A stretch of 64,000 bases of DNA from positions 392,814,249 to 392,878,248 of the forward strand of contig NC_061510.1 of the NCBI RefSeq assembly GCF_022539505.1, in the 5' to 3' direction. The notes under the pieces were generated by a model, which saw nothing but the letters and a program-made list of their open reading frames with translations, was not told the DNA's origin and searched no databases. A program made the position numbers and the translations under genes. Below are positions 43,301-55,450 of this stretch, piece by piece. The DNA is from Lolium rigidum. Lineage: Eukaryota; Streptophyta; Magnoliopsida; Poales; Poaceae. Positions within the stretch are counted from its first letter, which is position 1. Every line of letters begins with the position of its first letter.

Positions 43301-44395
43301 AAACATAGTTGATGCTAAATAATCATTTCATTGATTTTCTTTTAAACATACATCCAACAGAAACTTCGTCTGTTGGTTTATTGCATCAAGTTCTGTTTGA
43401 CAACTTAGTAACCACTTTACCAGAATAACAGTTACTGTTGACTGTACAAATTAATAAGCAAAGCAAGTTGTTTTCGACAGTTGAGACAAAACGATCGAGT
43501 GGTAGTGACTTGTAAAAAAAAGAAGTAGTGACTTTTGTTTCCAAAGACAACCTTACGAGTATCCATGGAGAAGTGGCTGATCTGATCCGCACTTGAACTG
43601 TGGAACATAGCCCCAAAACCTGAAATTGACAGTGACATGTGTGATGCATAATTCAGCAAGGAAACTGGAGTGGCGACTCTGAATAGTTGGGAAGATGGGT
43701 AGCACGTGTTCATGGTGTCGGCGACGCAGCTAGGGTATGTCCACGCTGCCGGGAAGATAAAGTGGGGAGGGGAATCAGACAGATCGAAAAAAGTTATCAA
43801 GGAGGTACTTCCTGGCCTACCCTTGAAGCTGGCGACTTAGTAACATCGTCGGCCTGGCAGCGAAGTTAGGCACTCCAAAACAGCACCTGTAACCCCACAT
43901 CTTGGTGACCACCGTGCTGGTACCATCGTGGCGGCGCGCAAGGTCAGTGCTCGAAGGGGTGATGGTCGAGCTTTTGAGACAATGGAAAGGGAGGGGCCGC
44001 CCCGGAGCACACCCGCGTCAAAGGATAGGTGCAAAATAAAGCCGAAATATATAGAGGCAAACAGATTGTAACGTAGCAGCAGTTACGGGAGGAAGAAAGC
44101 CAAGCTCAATCGCCATTATTTCGCCGCCGCCAGCTTGATGGAGCATCGAAGAGGAAACGGGAAATCGCTCGCTGGCGCGCGCGCGCTACTGACCGTCATT
44201 TCGCTGAAGGGTTATGAACTTGGGCTCGGCCCATTTAGTTGGTTAGCTTCCCTTCGCTGGTTTCGTCCGAAACGAGCAAAAGTTACACGTACATAATCCA
44301 GTGTTCCAACCCGCGTCTGAGACAATAACTGGAATAGAATAGAACCAGTGGACCAAGTAACGATTCGTGTTGTTGGTCGAAGTCTATCTACCTTG

Positions 44396-44640
44396 CGCAG
44401 TTGTTTTCTTTTTCTTTTATTTCTCCACTTGTTCGTATCTTTTTCTTCTTCCATTCTATTTTCTTCCTCCTTATTCTTTATCCGTTCTTCTTTTATTTCC
44501 TTCTTTTCATGTACGGAGTATTTCTTTTCTATTTACCCGTTTTCCTTTTTTTCTTCTTTCGCGATTTCTTTCTTTTCCTTCTTTATTTCTTTTTCTTCTC
44601 TTTTCATTCTTTTATTTTTCCGTTCTTAATATAATTTCTT
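44396..44640. repeat. polypyrimidine low-complexity tract
   Basis: Almost wholly T and C on the plus strand (TTTCTTC-type). The long Phe/Ser-rich frames here are composition artefacts. It directly precedes the minisatellite. Confidence 0.8.
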
Positions 44641-44703
44641 ATGCTTCTTTTTTGTTAATATAGTTGTTCCTCATCGTCCAAATTGTTCCCAGCTTTGCTG
44701 ATG

Positions 44704-45130
44704 TAGTTGTTCCCTGTCGTGTAGATAGTTGTTCCCTGTCGTGTAGATAGTTGTTCCCCGCGGTGTAGATAGTTGTTCCCTGCTGTGTAGATAGTTGTTC
44801 CCTGTCGTGTAGATAGTTGTTCCCCGCGGTGTAGATAGTTATTCCCTGCTGTGTAGATAGTTGTTCCCTGTCGTGTAGATAGTTGTTCCCTGTCGTGTAG
44901 ATAGTTGTTCCCCGCGGTGTAGATAGTTGTTCCCTGCTGTGTAGATAGTTGTTCCCTGTCGTGTAGATAGTTGTTCCCTGTCGTGTAGATAGTTGTTCCT
45001 CGCGGTGTAGATAGTTGTTCCCTGCCGTGTAGATAGTTGTTCCCCGCGGTGTAGATAGTTGTTCCCTGCCGTGTAGATAGTTGTTTCCCGCAGTGTAGAT
45101 AGTTGTTCCCCGCCGTGTAGATAGTTTTTT
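44704..45130. repeat. 22-bp minisatellite, about 19 copies
   Basis: Unit TGTAGATAGTTGTTCCCTGTCG with a variable block after TTCC (CTGTCG, CCGCGG, CTGCTG, CTGCCG). Copies are otherwise nearly identical. Degenerate relatives of TAGTTGTTCC continue on both sides (from about 44660 and to about 45350). The alternation of variants suggests higher-order duplication. Confidence 0.9.
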
Positions 45131-45359
45131 CCTCTTACTCTACAAAATTAGTTCCACTAATTTCGTGTTCCGATGTGTATAATTAGTTTTTCCCCGGTGA
45201 ATAATTTGTTTGTTCCGTAGTGTATGTGTATTTGTTCCTTCATTCAAAATAATTGTTCCTAAATTATTTCCACTATATTTTACCCGGTGAATAATTAGTT
45301 GTTCCCCACCGAATAATGATGTAATTGATATTTGCTCCATTGAATAATGACTTGTTCTA

Positions 45360-46544
45360 TTTTTTCACAACATTAATTTCACAAATTTATAGTTTATATA
45401 GTCGGCGACCGATTTTAGTTTTGAACTGATCGCTAAGCATTTTTTTCCAAACTACGCATGTGTTGGTACACTGGGCAGCACATTTGCTAACTACGTGATG
45501 AGAATGCATGTGCATGGATTTTGCGGCAAGGTGCGCATGCTGATGTGAGGATGACGTTATGGTGATGCGCATGCCATACACGTACATGGATTTAGTGTGA
45601 TCAGGCTAACTACACCGATTGATACTAGCTGTGGAGAGCGTACCAGCCAGCGACATCCGCACCCGCGCAGACAGCGACATCCTGTAACGCGCCCACGCCT
45701 GCGCTCGGATCAGCATTTGGTGCAGCCGGTTGTGTCCTATTTTTAGTCCAACGTCGTACGAGCGGAATTGGCGACTGAATTAGCGATGACTGAAAGCAGA
45801 CCACGCGGAGAACTCGTAGTACATGGGCCGCCGAAGAAAAGCCCATTACGCTGATTGTTCGAGCGATAGGAGAGATCTGTGGCGCGCGAGCGCTAGGGAC
45901 CGCAGGGCAGCCGAGCGACGAAGCGCCTGCGAAAGGCCCGCTAAACAGGAGCCGTCCCTTGTGGCCTCACAACCCACTCTGTTTCGGCCCGGTTAACCAG
46001 AATGTGGCGAGGCCGTTTTCCAGAGTAGATGCCCTGCAAATTGGGCCGATCGGGACGCGATGGAATAGCATGTTAAAATGACCTAGCTCGTGTACTGGAC
46101 GGCGGGAAGATCTTGTGCGTTAAACGGGTTGATCTGATGGTGCAGGATGCCTAATCACTGTAGAGGCTCCTAGGTGGTTCGATTATACTGTTAACTAATT
46201 AACATGAACTCTTCCCAGATCTTTGGACTCTTTTATTGGCATGTTCATATATAGCCCTTTCTTCCATTATCACTAACTACATGTGTGGTTGATCTTTCAA
46301 TGATCAATATACTTTGGGCTACATAGTATTTCTATATGCAGTAAAGTCAACCAAAGACTTATGGTCTACATGTGCGGTTGATCTGAGGAAAAAGCGCAGA
46401 AATACTGAAGCATAAACTTTGATGCAGGAGATGCAACAGTTTAGGTGGGAAGCATGACCATTTAGAGTGGAGACACAACCATGATGCCAACCAATTTAGA
46501 GTGATTACATACCTCAAAACTTCTGTGATGATCATCACACACTT
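45360..46544. other. intergenic sequence left of the LINE
   Basis: No gene recognised. A GC-richer part at 45640-46060 lacks a coding frame. It ends with the LINE target duplication at 46545-46561. Confidence 0.4.
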
Positions 46545-46561
46545 GTAAACTATCCCAAAAC
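46545..46561 (+). other. LINE target site duplication, left copy
   Basis: GTAAACTATCCCAAAAC, repeated at 62880-62896 directly after the poly-A tail. 17 bp is typical for target-primed reverse transcription. Confidence 0.93.
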
Positions 46562-47224
46562 GTGCTGATGGCTCAGGGAGGGGAGTACATCCGTATCTCC
46601 CTTACAGGCGGGCCCGACATCGAGCAGGAGGTCGAGTCGTGGCGCCAGGAGATCACGGACTCGTCGTCTGCGGCAATAGGTGGAGCAAAATCTGGCAGCC
46701 CGACCCAATCATTCACGGGCCCAAACAGCCAGATGCAATTGGTCCCTAGGGAGCAGGTGACACATGAGTTGCACCCTATTGGTTCGCTCAACAAGCCGCA
46801 TGAGGTGCAGGAGGAAACGACTGTTATGAGAGAGCAGTTGGAGCTGGCCCGGGTCAAGACCTGATGTGCCTCCATCCTTAAGGCCCTGGCGCCACCTCTG
46901 ATGCACGAGCTGGAGAGGACCACGGGGTTGAGTGCGGATGCGGAGCCTTTCACCCCGAAACGCGTGACGAGGCGTTCAGTTGCCGCCCTGGTGAGCACAC
47001 AAGTTAAAATGGCTTCGGCGGCGGAGAGCTCGCTACTCAAGGCGCTGTGTTTCTGCCCAGAGAACCTCTTGGCTAGCGAGGATGATCTCAGACGCTTCAA
47101 GGAGTTCTTCGACTCACCGATCAGAGATGAGCACCTGAGAGTCTTGGCAGCCATCTTTGGCAAGGAGCTTCCCACGAGCTTCGAGAGAGAGGTGCACTGT
47201 GTGAGGGCAGTGCCGGCGCACTGA
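46562..47224 (+). pseudogene. LINE ORF1, C-terminal part
   Basis: Open from the truncation point, with one in-frame TGA at 46862-46864 (CGA-type transition). It continues in the same frame to a TGA at 47222-47224. Recognisable plant L1 ORF1 tail: ELERTTGLSADAEPFTPKR, SAAESSLLKALCFCPENLL. The RNA-binding N-terminal part and CCHC knuckles expected in ORF1 are missing because of the 5' truncation. ORF1 proteins coat LINE RNA and act in cis. Confidence 0.7.
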
Positions 47225-47401
47225 GGCGCAGTGGAGGATGGGAGTCCGGAGTAGTAGTTTTTCCATGGATTGCACCTTCGAGATTCTGTGCTAGAACGTT
47301 CGAGGTCTGAACGATCCAGCCAAGAGAGATGCTGTGCGTGAGTTCGTAGCTAGCCTTAGGGTGTGTGTGGTGTGCCTCCAGGAGACGAGTTGGATGTAAT
47401 T

Positions 47402-47557
47402 TGTAGAAGACTAGGGTTTTGGGTGCAAGCGGAATACATTGATCGGTGCACCAAGGCACGTATATATAGTTACATGATGCGGGCCTCTACCTCAACTATA
47501 CAAGGAACTAGGAGGTGGGCCGGGTACACAATATACACGTACACAATATATTCAACC
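47402..47557 (-). repeat. Copia 3' LTR
   Basis: Same sequence as 58838-58993. The final bases run into 17 C, and the expected terminal CA (plus strand) reads CC, so the terminal TG of the LTR on the minus strand is altered. Confidence 0.9.
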
Positions 47558-47572
47558 CCCCCCCCCCCCCCC

Positions 47573-50324
47573 GCAGTCGAAGCGTCGCCAGAGACACAGA
47601 GACTGGAACGAAACTCCTCAAAGGTAGAAGTCGGCAATCCCTTAGTCATCACATCGGCAAACTGTTGCGCAGTCGGAACATGAAGAACCCTAGTCCGTCC
47701 GAGAGCAACCTGTTCGCGTACGAAGTGAATGTCAAGCTCAATATGCTTTGTCCGGCGATGATGAACGGGGTTGGCGGAGAGATAGACCGCCGAAACGTTG
47801 TCACATTAGACAACCGTAGCGCGGGACACACCGTGATGTAACTCCTGTAGCAGCTGTCGGAGCCAGGTGCACTCAGCAACGGCGTTGGCCACACCTCGGT
47901 ACTCAGCCTCCGCGCTAGAGCGCGACACGGTGGGCTGCCGTTTCGATGACCACGAAACGAGGGAGGGACCAAGGTAGACGCAGTAGCCAGAAGTCGAGCG
48001 CCGTGTGTCGGGGCAGCCGGCCCAGTCAGCATCCGAGTAAGCCACCATCTCCATAGAGGGGGACGCCGTGAGAGTAAGTCCAACATGCGTCGTGCCACGG
48101 ATGTAGCGGAGAATCCGTTTGACGAGCGTCCAATGGGAATCACGAGGGGCGTGCATATGGAGACACACCCGCTGAACAGCATACTGGAAGTCTGGACGAG
48201 TGAGCGTCAGGTACTGAAGGGCGCCAACTATGGACCTGTAGAACGGAGCATCAGAAGCTGGGGAACCGTCTAGAGCCGAGACCTTTGCCTTTGTGTCCAC
48301 AGGAGTAGCGACAGGATGACAGTTGAGCATACCAGCACGCTCAAGAAGCTCATGTGCATACTTCTGTTGATGGAGGAAGAACCCATCAGGGCGCCGCGTG
48401 ACCTCAATGCCAAGGAAGTAATGAAGGGCTCCCAGATCCTTGATGGCGAACTCGTCACGGAGCTGGAGAGTAAGCTGCTGAAGGAGAGCTATAGAAGAGG
48501 CCGTGAGGATAATGTCATCAACGTACAGGAGCAAGTATGCAGTCATGTCGCCATGGTGATAGACAAACAGCGAAGCGTCCGAGCGAGTGACACAGAAGCC
48601 CATAGTCTGCAGAAAGCTGGCGATCCGCTGGTACCAAGCGCGAGGAGCTTGCTTGAGGCCGTAAAGAGACCGAGAGAGCAAGCACACATGTCCAGGATGG
48701 GAGGCGTCGAGAAAGCCAGTGGGTTGCTCACAATAGACCTGCTCAGTAAGATGGCCATGAAGAAACGCATTAGAGACATCCATCTGATGAACTGGCCAGC
48801 CACGGGAGACAGCAAGCTGTAGGACAGTGCGGATCGTGCCCGGTTTAACAACCGGCGCAAAGGTCTCGGTGAAGTCAACGCCAGCACGCTGACGGATGCC
48901 GCGGACCACCCATCGAGCCTTGTAGCGCTCAAGGGTGCCATCGGAGTGAGTCTTGTGCCGAAAAACCCACTAGCCGCTGATGACGTTGGCGCGCAGTGTC
49001 CAGGTGCGGTTGCGCTGGAGGGCGGCGAACTCATCCTGCATCGCGGCGAGCCAGTGAGGATCCCTAAGGGCTGCCCGGACGGAGGTGGGCACCAGGGAGG
49101 GCTCGGACGTGGAGGCAGCGAGGAGATACTCGTCGCTGGAGTATCGCAGACTCGGGCGTTGAACGCCGGTCCGAGACCGTGTCGTAGGGGCAACACCCGG
49201 TGTCGATGCGGCAGGGGCCCCGGCCACGCCAGGGGCCGGGAGAGCGGGCGACGCCGTAGGTGGTGGAGTCGGCTGGCGGGCAGTGGGGCGGACTCCGAGT
49301 CGGAGTCGGAGTCAGACGCCGTGCTGCCGGGCGGCGAGGAGGCGCGACCAGAGACGGTCGCAGCGCTTCCCGAGGCGCGTGCAGTGCCGAAGCCAGGAGG
49401 CGGTCCGGCTGGCGGGGTCGAAGGGCCGCCCAGGCTGGACGGCGAGGCGGATACCGGCGGCGAAGAGGCGGCGGCGGGTACCTGCTGAAAAGGAAATAGC
49501 ATCTCGTCAAAGTAAACGTGCCGCGACGTGAAGACGCGATGAGAGACGGGATCATAGCAGCGATATCCTTTGGTGTTGGGTGGGTAGCCAATGAAACCGC
49601 AGGCTAGCGAGCGAGGTGCAAGCTTTATGAGGCGCAGTGGCGGCGATGCTAGGATAGCAGAGACAGCCGAAGATGCGAAGCTCGTCATAAGAGGGAGGTG
49701 CACCGAATAGAAGATGATGAGGAGCGAAGTTGCCGCGGGTGCGACACGGACGAATGTTAAGAAGGAGAGAGGCTGTAGAGAGCGCGTCAGGCCAAAACCG
49801 AGGAGGCATGTAGGCGTGAAAGAGGAGGGTGCGAACGCAGTCATTAAGAGTGCGGAGGACGCGTTCAGTGCGACCGTTTTGTTGCGAAGTATAGGGGCAT
49901 GTGAGGCGAAAAGTGGTGCCATGAGTGGTGAGGAGAGTGCGAACGGCGAGGTTGTCAAACTCCTTCCCGTTGTCGGTTTGCAACGCACGAATGGGATGTC
50001 CAAACTGCGTGGCGACATAGGAGTAAAACGCGGCAAGAGTGGCGAGAGTATCGGACTTGCGGCGTAACGGGAAGGTCCACACATAATGGGAGAAATCATC
50101 GATGATGACAAGATAATAAATATAGCCCGTATTACTTGCAACTGGAGAGGTCCAAACATCACTATGAATTAACTCAAAGGGGTAGGAGGCGACATGAGAA
50201 GAAGCCTGAAACGAAAGACTAGTATGTTTGCCAAGGCGACACGCATGACAAGAGTGTTCAGCGAGCTTATTACACGTGAATGAAAAACTCCTAAGAATAT
50301 GACGAAGGGCGACGGGGTTGGGAT
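47573..50324 (-). pseudogene. Copia pol: integrase, reverse transcriptase, RNase H
   Basis: From 50324 downward: HPNPVALRHIL, a zinc-binding pattern ending CHACRLGKH, ELIHSDVWTSP (first catalytic Asp), IIDDFSHYVWTFPL, LQTDNGKEFDN (second Asp) and CPYTSQQNGRTERVLRT (Glu), so the D-D-E triad is intact. The frame changes near 49625 (GFIGYPPNTKGYRCYDP continues in the next frame), again in the Ser/Pro-rich linker near 49250, and meets a TAG at about 48967. RT: FTETFAPVVKPGTIRTVLQL, YGLKQAPRAWYQR, LLLYVDDIILTAS. RNase H: SDADWAGCPDTRRSTSGYCV and SSAEAEYRG, then a TAA at about 47803. All catalytic motifs survive; the copy is inactivated by few lesions, consistent with recent insertion. Confidence 0.9.
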
Positions 50325-50329
50325 GACCC

Positions 50330-51921
50330 TGATGGCGTGTATTTCACACGTTCGTTGGGCAACCCCAAGAGGAAGGTATGATGCGCACAGCAGCAAGTTT
50401 TCCCTCAGAAAGAAACCAAGGTTTATCGAACCAGGAGGAGCCAAGAAGCACGTTGAAGGTTGATGGCGGCGGGATGTAGTGCGGCGCAACACCGGAGATT
50501 CCGGCGCCAACGTGGAACCTGCACAACACAACCAAAGTACTTTGCCCCAACGAAACAGTGAGGTTGTCAATCTCACCGGCTTGCTGTAACAAAGGATTAA
50601 CCGTATTGTGTGGAAGATGATTGTTTGCAGAGAAAATAGTAAAAACAAGTATTGCAAGAGATTTGTATTTCAAGTATTAAAGAATGGACCGGGGTCCACA
50701 GTTCACTAGAGGTGTCTCTCCCATAAGATAAAAGCATGTTGGGTGAACAAATTACAGTCGGGCAATTGACAAATAGAGAGGGCATAACAATGCACATACA
50801 TGACATGATAAGTATAGTGAGATTTAATTGGGCATTACGACAAAGTACATAGACCGCCATCCAACCGCATCTATGCCTAAAAAGTCCACCTTCAGAGTTA
50901 TCATCCGAACCCCTCCAGTATTAAGTTGCAAAGCAACAGACAATTGCATTAAGTATGGTGCGTAATGTAATCAACAACTACATCCTCGGACATAGCGCCA
51001 ATGTTTTATCCCTAGTGGCAACAGCACAACACAACCTTAGAACTTTCGTCATCTGTCCCGGTGTCAATGCAGCATGAACCCACTATCGAGCATAAGTACT
51101 CCCTCTTGGAGTTAAAAGTAAAAACTTGGCCAGAGCCTCTACTAGAAACGGAGAGCATGCAAGATCATAAAAAACACATGTGTAATAACTTGATAATTAA
51201 CATGACATGGTATTCTCTATCCATCGGATCCCGACAAACACAACATATAGAATTACAGATAGATGATCTTGATCATGTTAGGCAGCTCACAAGATCCAAC
51301 AATGAAGCACAATGAGGAGAAGACAACCATCTAGCTACTGCTATGGACCCACAGTCCAGGGGTGAACTACTCACTCATCACTCCGGAGGCGACCATGGCG
51401 GTGTAGAGTCCTCCGGGAGATGAATCCCTCTCCCGGCGAGGTGCCGGAGGAGATCTCCGAGATCCCCCGAGATGGGATCGGCGGCGGCGGCGTCTCGGTA
51501 AGGTTTTCCGTATCGTGGTTTTTCGCATCGGGGGTTTCGCGACGGAGGCTTTAAGTAGGCGGAAGGGCGAGTCGGGGGCCGGACGAGGGGCCCACACCAC
51601 GGGCGGCGCGGGCCCCCTTGGCCGCGCCGCCATGTGGTCTGGCCACCTCGTGGCCCCACTTCGTATGTTCTTCGGTCTTCCGGAAGCTCCGTGGAAAAAT
51701 AGGCCCTCGGGTCTTTGTTTCGTCCAATTCCGAGAATATTTCGTTACTAGGATTTCGAAACCAAAAACAGCAGAAAACGAGAACCGGCACTTCGGCATCT
51801 TGTTAATAGGTTAGTTCCGGAAAATGCACGAATATGACATAAAGTGTGCATAAAACATGTAGGTATCATCAATAATATGGCATAGAACATAAGAAATTAT
51901 CGATACGTCGGAGACGTATCA
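50330..51921 (-). repeat. G3 3' LTR (1592 bp)
   Basis: TGATGGCG...GACGTATCA on plus. Matches 55451-57048 along its length, with recurrent CAG versus CGAG differences. Confidence 0.93.
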
Positions 51922-54510
51922 AGCATCCCCAAGCTTAGTTACGCTCGTCCCGAGCAGGTAAAACGATAACAAAGATAATTTCTGAAGTGATATGCCATCA
52001 TAACCTTGATCATACTATTTGTAAACATATGTAGTGGATGCAGCGATCAAAACAATGGTAATGACATGAGTAAATAGGTGAATCATATAGCAAAGACTTT
52101 TCATGAATAGTACATCAAGACAAGTATTAATAAGTCTTGCATAAGAGTTAACTCATAAAGCAATAAATCAAAGTAAAGGCATTGAAGCAACACAAAGGAA
52201 GATTAAGTTTCAGCGGTTGCTTTCAACTTGTAACATGTATATCTCATGGATAATTGTCAACATAGAGTAATATAACAAGTACAATATGCAAGTATGTAGG
52301 AATCAATGCACAGTTCACACAAGTGTTTGCTTCTTGAGGTGGAGAGAAATAGGTGAAGCTGACTCAACATAAAAGTAAAGAGAATGGTCCTTCAAAGAGG
52401 AAAGCATCGATTGCTATATTTGTGCTAGAGCTTTTATTTTGAAAACATGAAACAATTTTGTCAACGGTAGTAATAAAGCATATGAGTTATGTACATTATA
52501 TCTTACAAGTTGCAAGTCTCATGCATAGTATACTAATAGTGCCCGCACCTTGTCCTAATTAACTTGGACTACCGGATCTTTGCAATGCACATGTTTTGAC
52601 CAAGTGTCACAATGGGGTACCTCCATGCCGCCTCGTACAAAGGTCTAAGGAGAAAGCTCGCATTTTGGATTTCTCGCTTTTGATTATTCTCAACTTAGAC
52701 ATCCATACGGGACAACATGGACAACGAGATAATGGACTCCTCTTTAATGCATAAGCATGTGGCAACAATTATTATTCTCATATGAGATTGAGGATATATG
52801 TCCAAACTGAAACTTCCACCATGAATCATGGCTTTAGTTAGCGGCCCAAAGTTCTTCTCTAACAACATGCATGCTCCAACCATGAAGGTGGTAGATCTCT
52901 CTTGCTTCGGACAAGACGGACATGCATAGCAACTCACATGATATCCAACAAAGAATAGTTGATGGCGTCCCCGAAACATGGTTATCGCTCAACAAGCAAC
53001 TTAATAAGAGATAAAGTGCATAAGTACATATTCAATACTACAATAGTTTTTAAGCTATTTGTCCCATGAGCTATATATTGCAAAGGTGAATGATGGAATT
53101 TTAAAGGTAGCACTCAAGCAATTTACTTTGGAATGGCGGGTAAATACCATGTAGTAGGTAGGTATGGTGGACACAAATGGCATAGTGGTTGGCTCAAGTA
53201 TTTGGGATGCATGAGAAGTATTCCCTCTCGATACAAGGTTTAGGCTAGCAAGGCTATTTGAAACAAACACAAGGATGAACGGTACAGCAAAACTCACATA
53301 AAAGTCATATGGTAAACATTATAAGACTCCATACCGTCTTCCTTGTTGTTCAAAACTCAATACTAGATGTTATCTAGACTCTAGAGAAACCAAATATGCA
53401 AACCAAATTAGCAAGCTCTAAGTATTTCTTCATTAATGGGTGCAAAGTATATGATGCAAGAGCTTAAACATGAGCACAACAATTGCCAAGTATCAAATTA
53501 TCCAAGACATTTTAGCAATTTACTACATGTAGCATTTTCCAATTCCAACCATATAACAATTTAACGAAGAAGAAACTTCGCCATGAATACTATGAGTAGA
53601 GCCTAAGGACATATTTGTCCATATGCTACAGCGGAGCGTGTCTCTCTCCCATAAGTGAATGCTAGGATCCATTTTATTCAAACAAAACAAAAAACAAAAA
53701 CAAACCGACGCTCCAAGCAAAGTACATAAGATGTGACGGAATAAAAATATAGTTTCAGGGGAGGAACCTGATAATGTTGTCGATGAAGAAGGGGATGCCT
53801 TGGGCATCCCCAAGCTTAGACGCTTGAGTCTTCTTAATATATGCAGGGGTGAACCACCGGGGCATCCCCAAGCTTAGAGCTTTCACTCTCCTTGATCATA
53901 TTGCATCATACTCCTCTCTTGATCCTTGAAAACTTCCTCCACACCAAACTCGAAACAACTCATTAGAGGGTTAGTGCATAATAAAAAAATTCACATGTTC
54001 AGAGGTGACACAACCATTCTTAACACTTCTGGACATTGCATAAAGCTACTGGACATTAGTGGATCAAAGAAATTCATCCAACATAGCAAAAGAGGCAATG
54101 CGAAATAAAAGACAGAATCTGTCAAAACAGAACAGTCCGTAAAGATGGATTTTATTAGGCCACCAGACTTGCTCAAACGAAAATGCTCAAATTGAATGAA
54201 AGTTGCGTACATATCTGAGGATCATGCTCGTAAATTGGAGTAATTTTCTGAGCTACCTACGAGGAGATAGACCCAGATTCGTGACGAGCAAAGAAATCTG
54301 GAACTGCGCAGTAATCCAAATCTAGTACTTACTTTTCTATCAAAGACTTTACTTGGCACAATAAAACTCAAAACTAAGATAAGGAGAGGTTGCTACAGTA
54401 GTAAACAACTTCCAAGACACAAATATAAAACAAAAATACTGGAGTAAAAACATGGGTTGTCTCCCATAAGCGCTTTTCTTTAACGCCTTTCAGCTAGGCG
54501 CAGAAAGTGT
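51922..54510 (-). other. G3 3' untranslated internal block
   Basis: Reverse-oriented counterpart of G2 8041-10629, with the PPT-like motif at 51922-51936 and an inverted repeat at 53791-53811. No coding frame. Confidence 0.75.
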
Positions 54511-54513
54511 AAC

Positions 54514-55195
54514 TCAAGTATTATCGCGAGATGAAGCATTGATATCATAAGCTTCCCCATTTGTAGTAGTACTAGGGGCTTTGTCAATTTTAGGCCTATA
54601 ATAATATTTCTTTGGTTTAGGCACTTTAGAGACATACATAAACTTTTGCTCCTTTCCCACATAAGCTTTCTCTCTAAAGCGTAAAGATGAAAAGGTTGAA
54701 CCCAAGGTTCCCATAGCTTTTTCAAGTTCGCCAATCCTATTAATTTGATTATCATGGTCAACACAAGTTCCCAGGACACTAATTCTTTCATCAATTCCTC
54801 CTAAGGATTTATCAAGTTCATCAGTTTTATCAAGTAATATCTCCAACTTAGTTTCAACACTCGGAAAATTTTTCTCTATGGTTTCCAATTTTTTTATAAC
54901 ATCCTCAAGGGAGGTTTCAATTTTAGTTTCATTAACAGGTGGTGTTCCAAATAAACTCTCAATGATGCAGCTAGCTTCTAAAGCGGGAGCGCCTAGGAAA
55001 TTACCTCCCGCGAGACAATCAAGAACATATCTATTCCAGACTAGAGATACCAACATAAAAATTCCTGAGTAGGATAGTGGTGGAGTGTTTCTTAGTGCAC
55101 CTATTATGGGCATCACTAATTCTATACCAAGCATCTTTTAAACATTCTCCCCCTTGTTGCTTAAATGAACGAACTTCAACTTCGGGATTACTCAT
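54514..55195 (-). pseudogene. G3 truncated gag
   Basis: The ATG at 55195 gives MSNPEVEVRSFKQQGGE as in G1. It is frameshifted near 55060 (an extra base beside CTGG), then RYVLDCLAGGNFLG, ASCIIESLFGTPPVNETK, the coiled-coil-like SLEDVIKKLETIEKNFPSVE and VGKEQKFMYVSKVPKPKKYY, ending at 54514. Same truncated layout as G1, so the two are one subfamily. It probably kept only the Gag segment needed, or tolerated, for trans-mobilisation. Confidence 0.75.
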
Positions 55196-55421
55196 TTTAG
55201 CGGTAGTAAATAAAGCAAACTAGATAAAGTAAATGCAAGTAAACTAATTTTTTTGTGTTTTTGATATAGCAAACAAGACAAGTAAATAAAGTAAAGCTAG
55301 CAACTAATTTTTTTGTGTTTTGATATAAGTGCAGCAAACAAAGTAGTAAATAAAATAAAGCAAGACAAAAACAAAGTAAAGAGATTGAGAAGTGGAGACT
55401 CCCCTTGCGGCGTGTCTTGAT

Positions 55422-55439
55422 CTCCCGGCAACGGCGCCG
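55422..55439 (-). other. G3 primer binding site (tRNA-Asp type)
   Basis: Minus strand CGGCGCCGTTGCCGGGAG, close to the G2 site TGGCGCCGTTGCCGGGGA, 11 bases from the LTR. Confidence 0.75.
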
Positions 55440-55450
55440 GAAAATATGCT

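Noticed and set aside
43386..44060. Possible small gene on the minus strand (TATA-like CTATATAT at 44054-44047, then short ORFs at 44034 and 43800)
   Set aside because: The frames are broken by stops, show no recognisable motif, and no splice model joined them convincingly.
44348..44663. Three overlapping Phe/Ser-rich ORFs that look like membrane proteins
   Set aside because: They are translations of a T/C-only tract in all frames, with no start context or homology.
44704..45130. Regular repeats of 22 bp that could be mistaken for a CRISPR array
   Set aside because: Units abut without unique spacers, there are no cas genes, and the context is a plant genome. It is a minisatellite.
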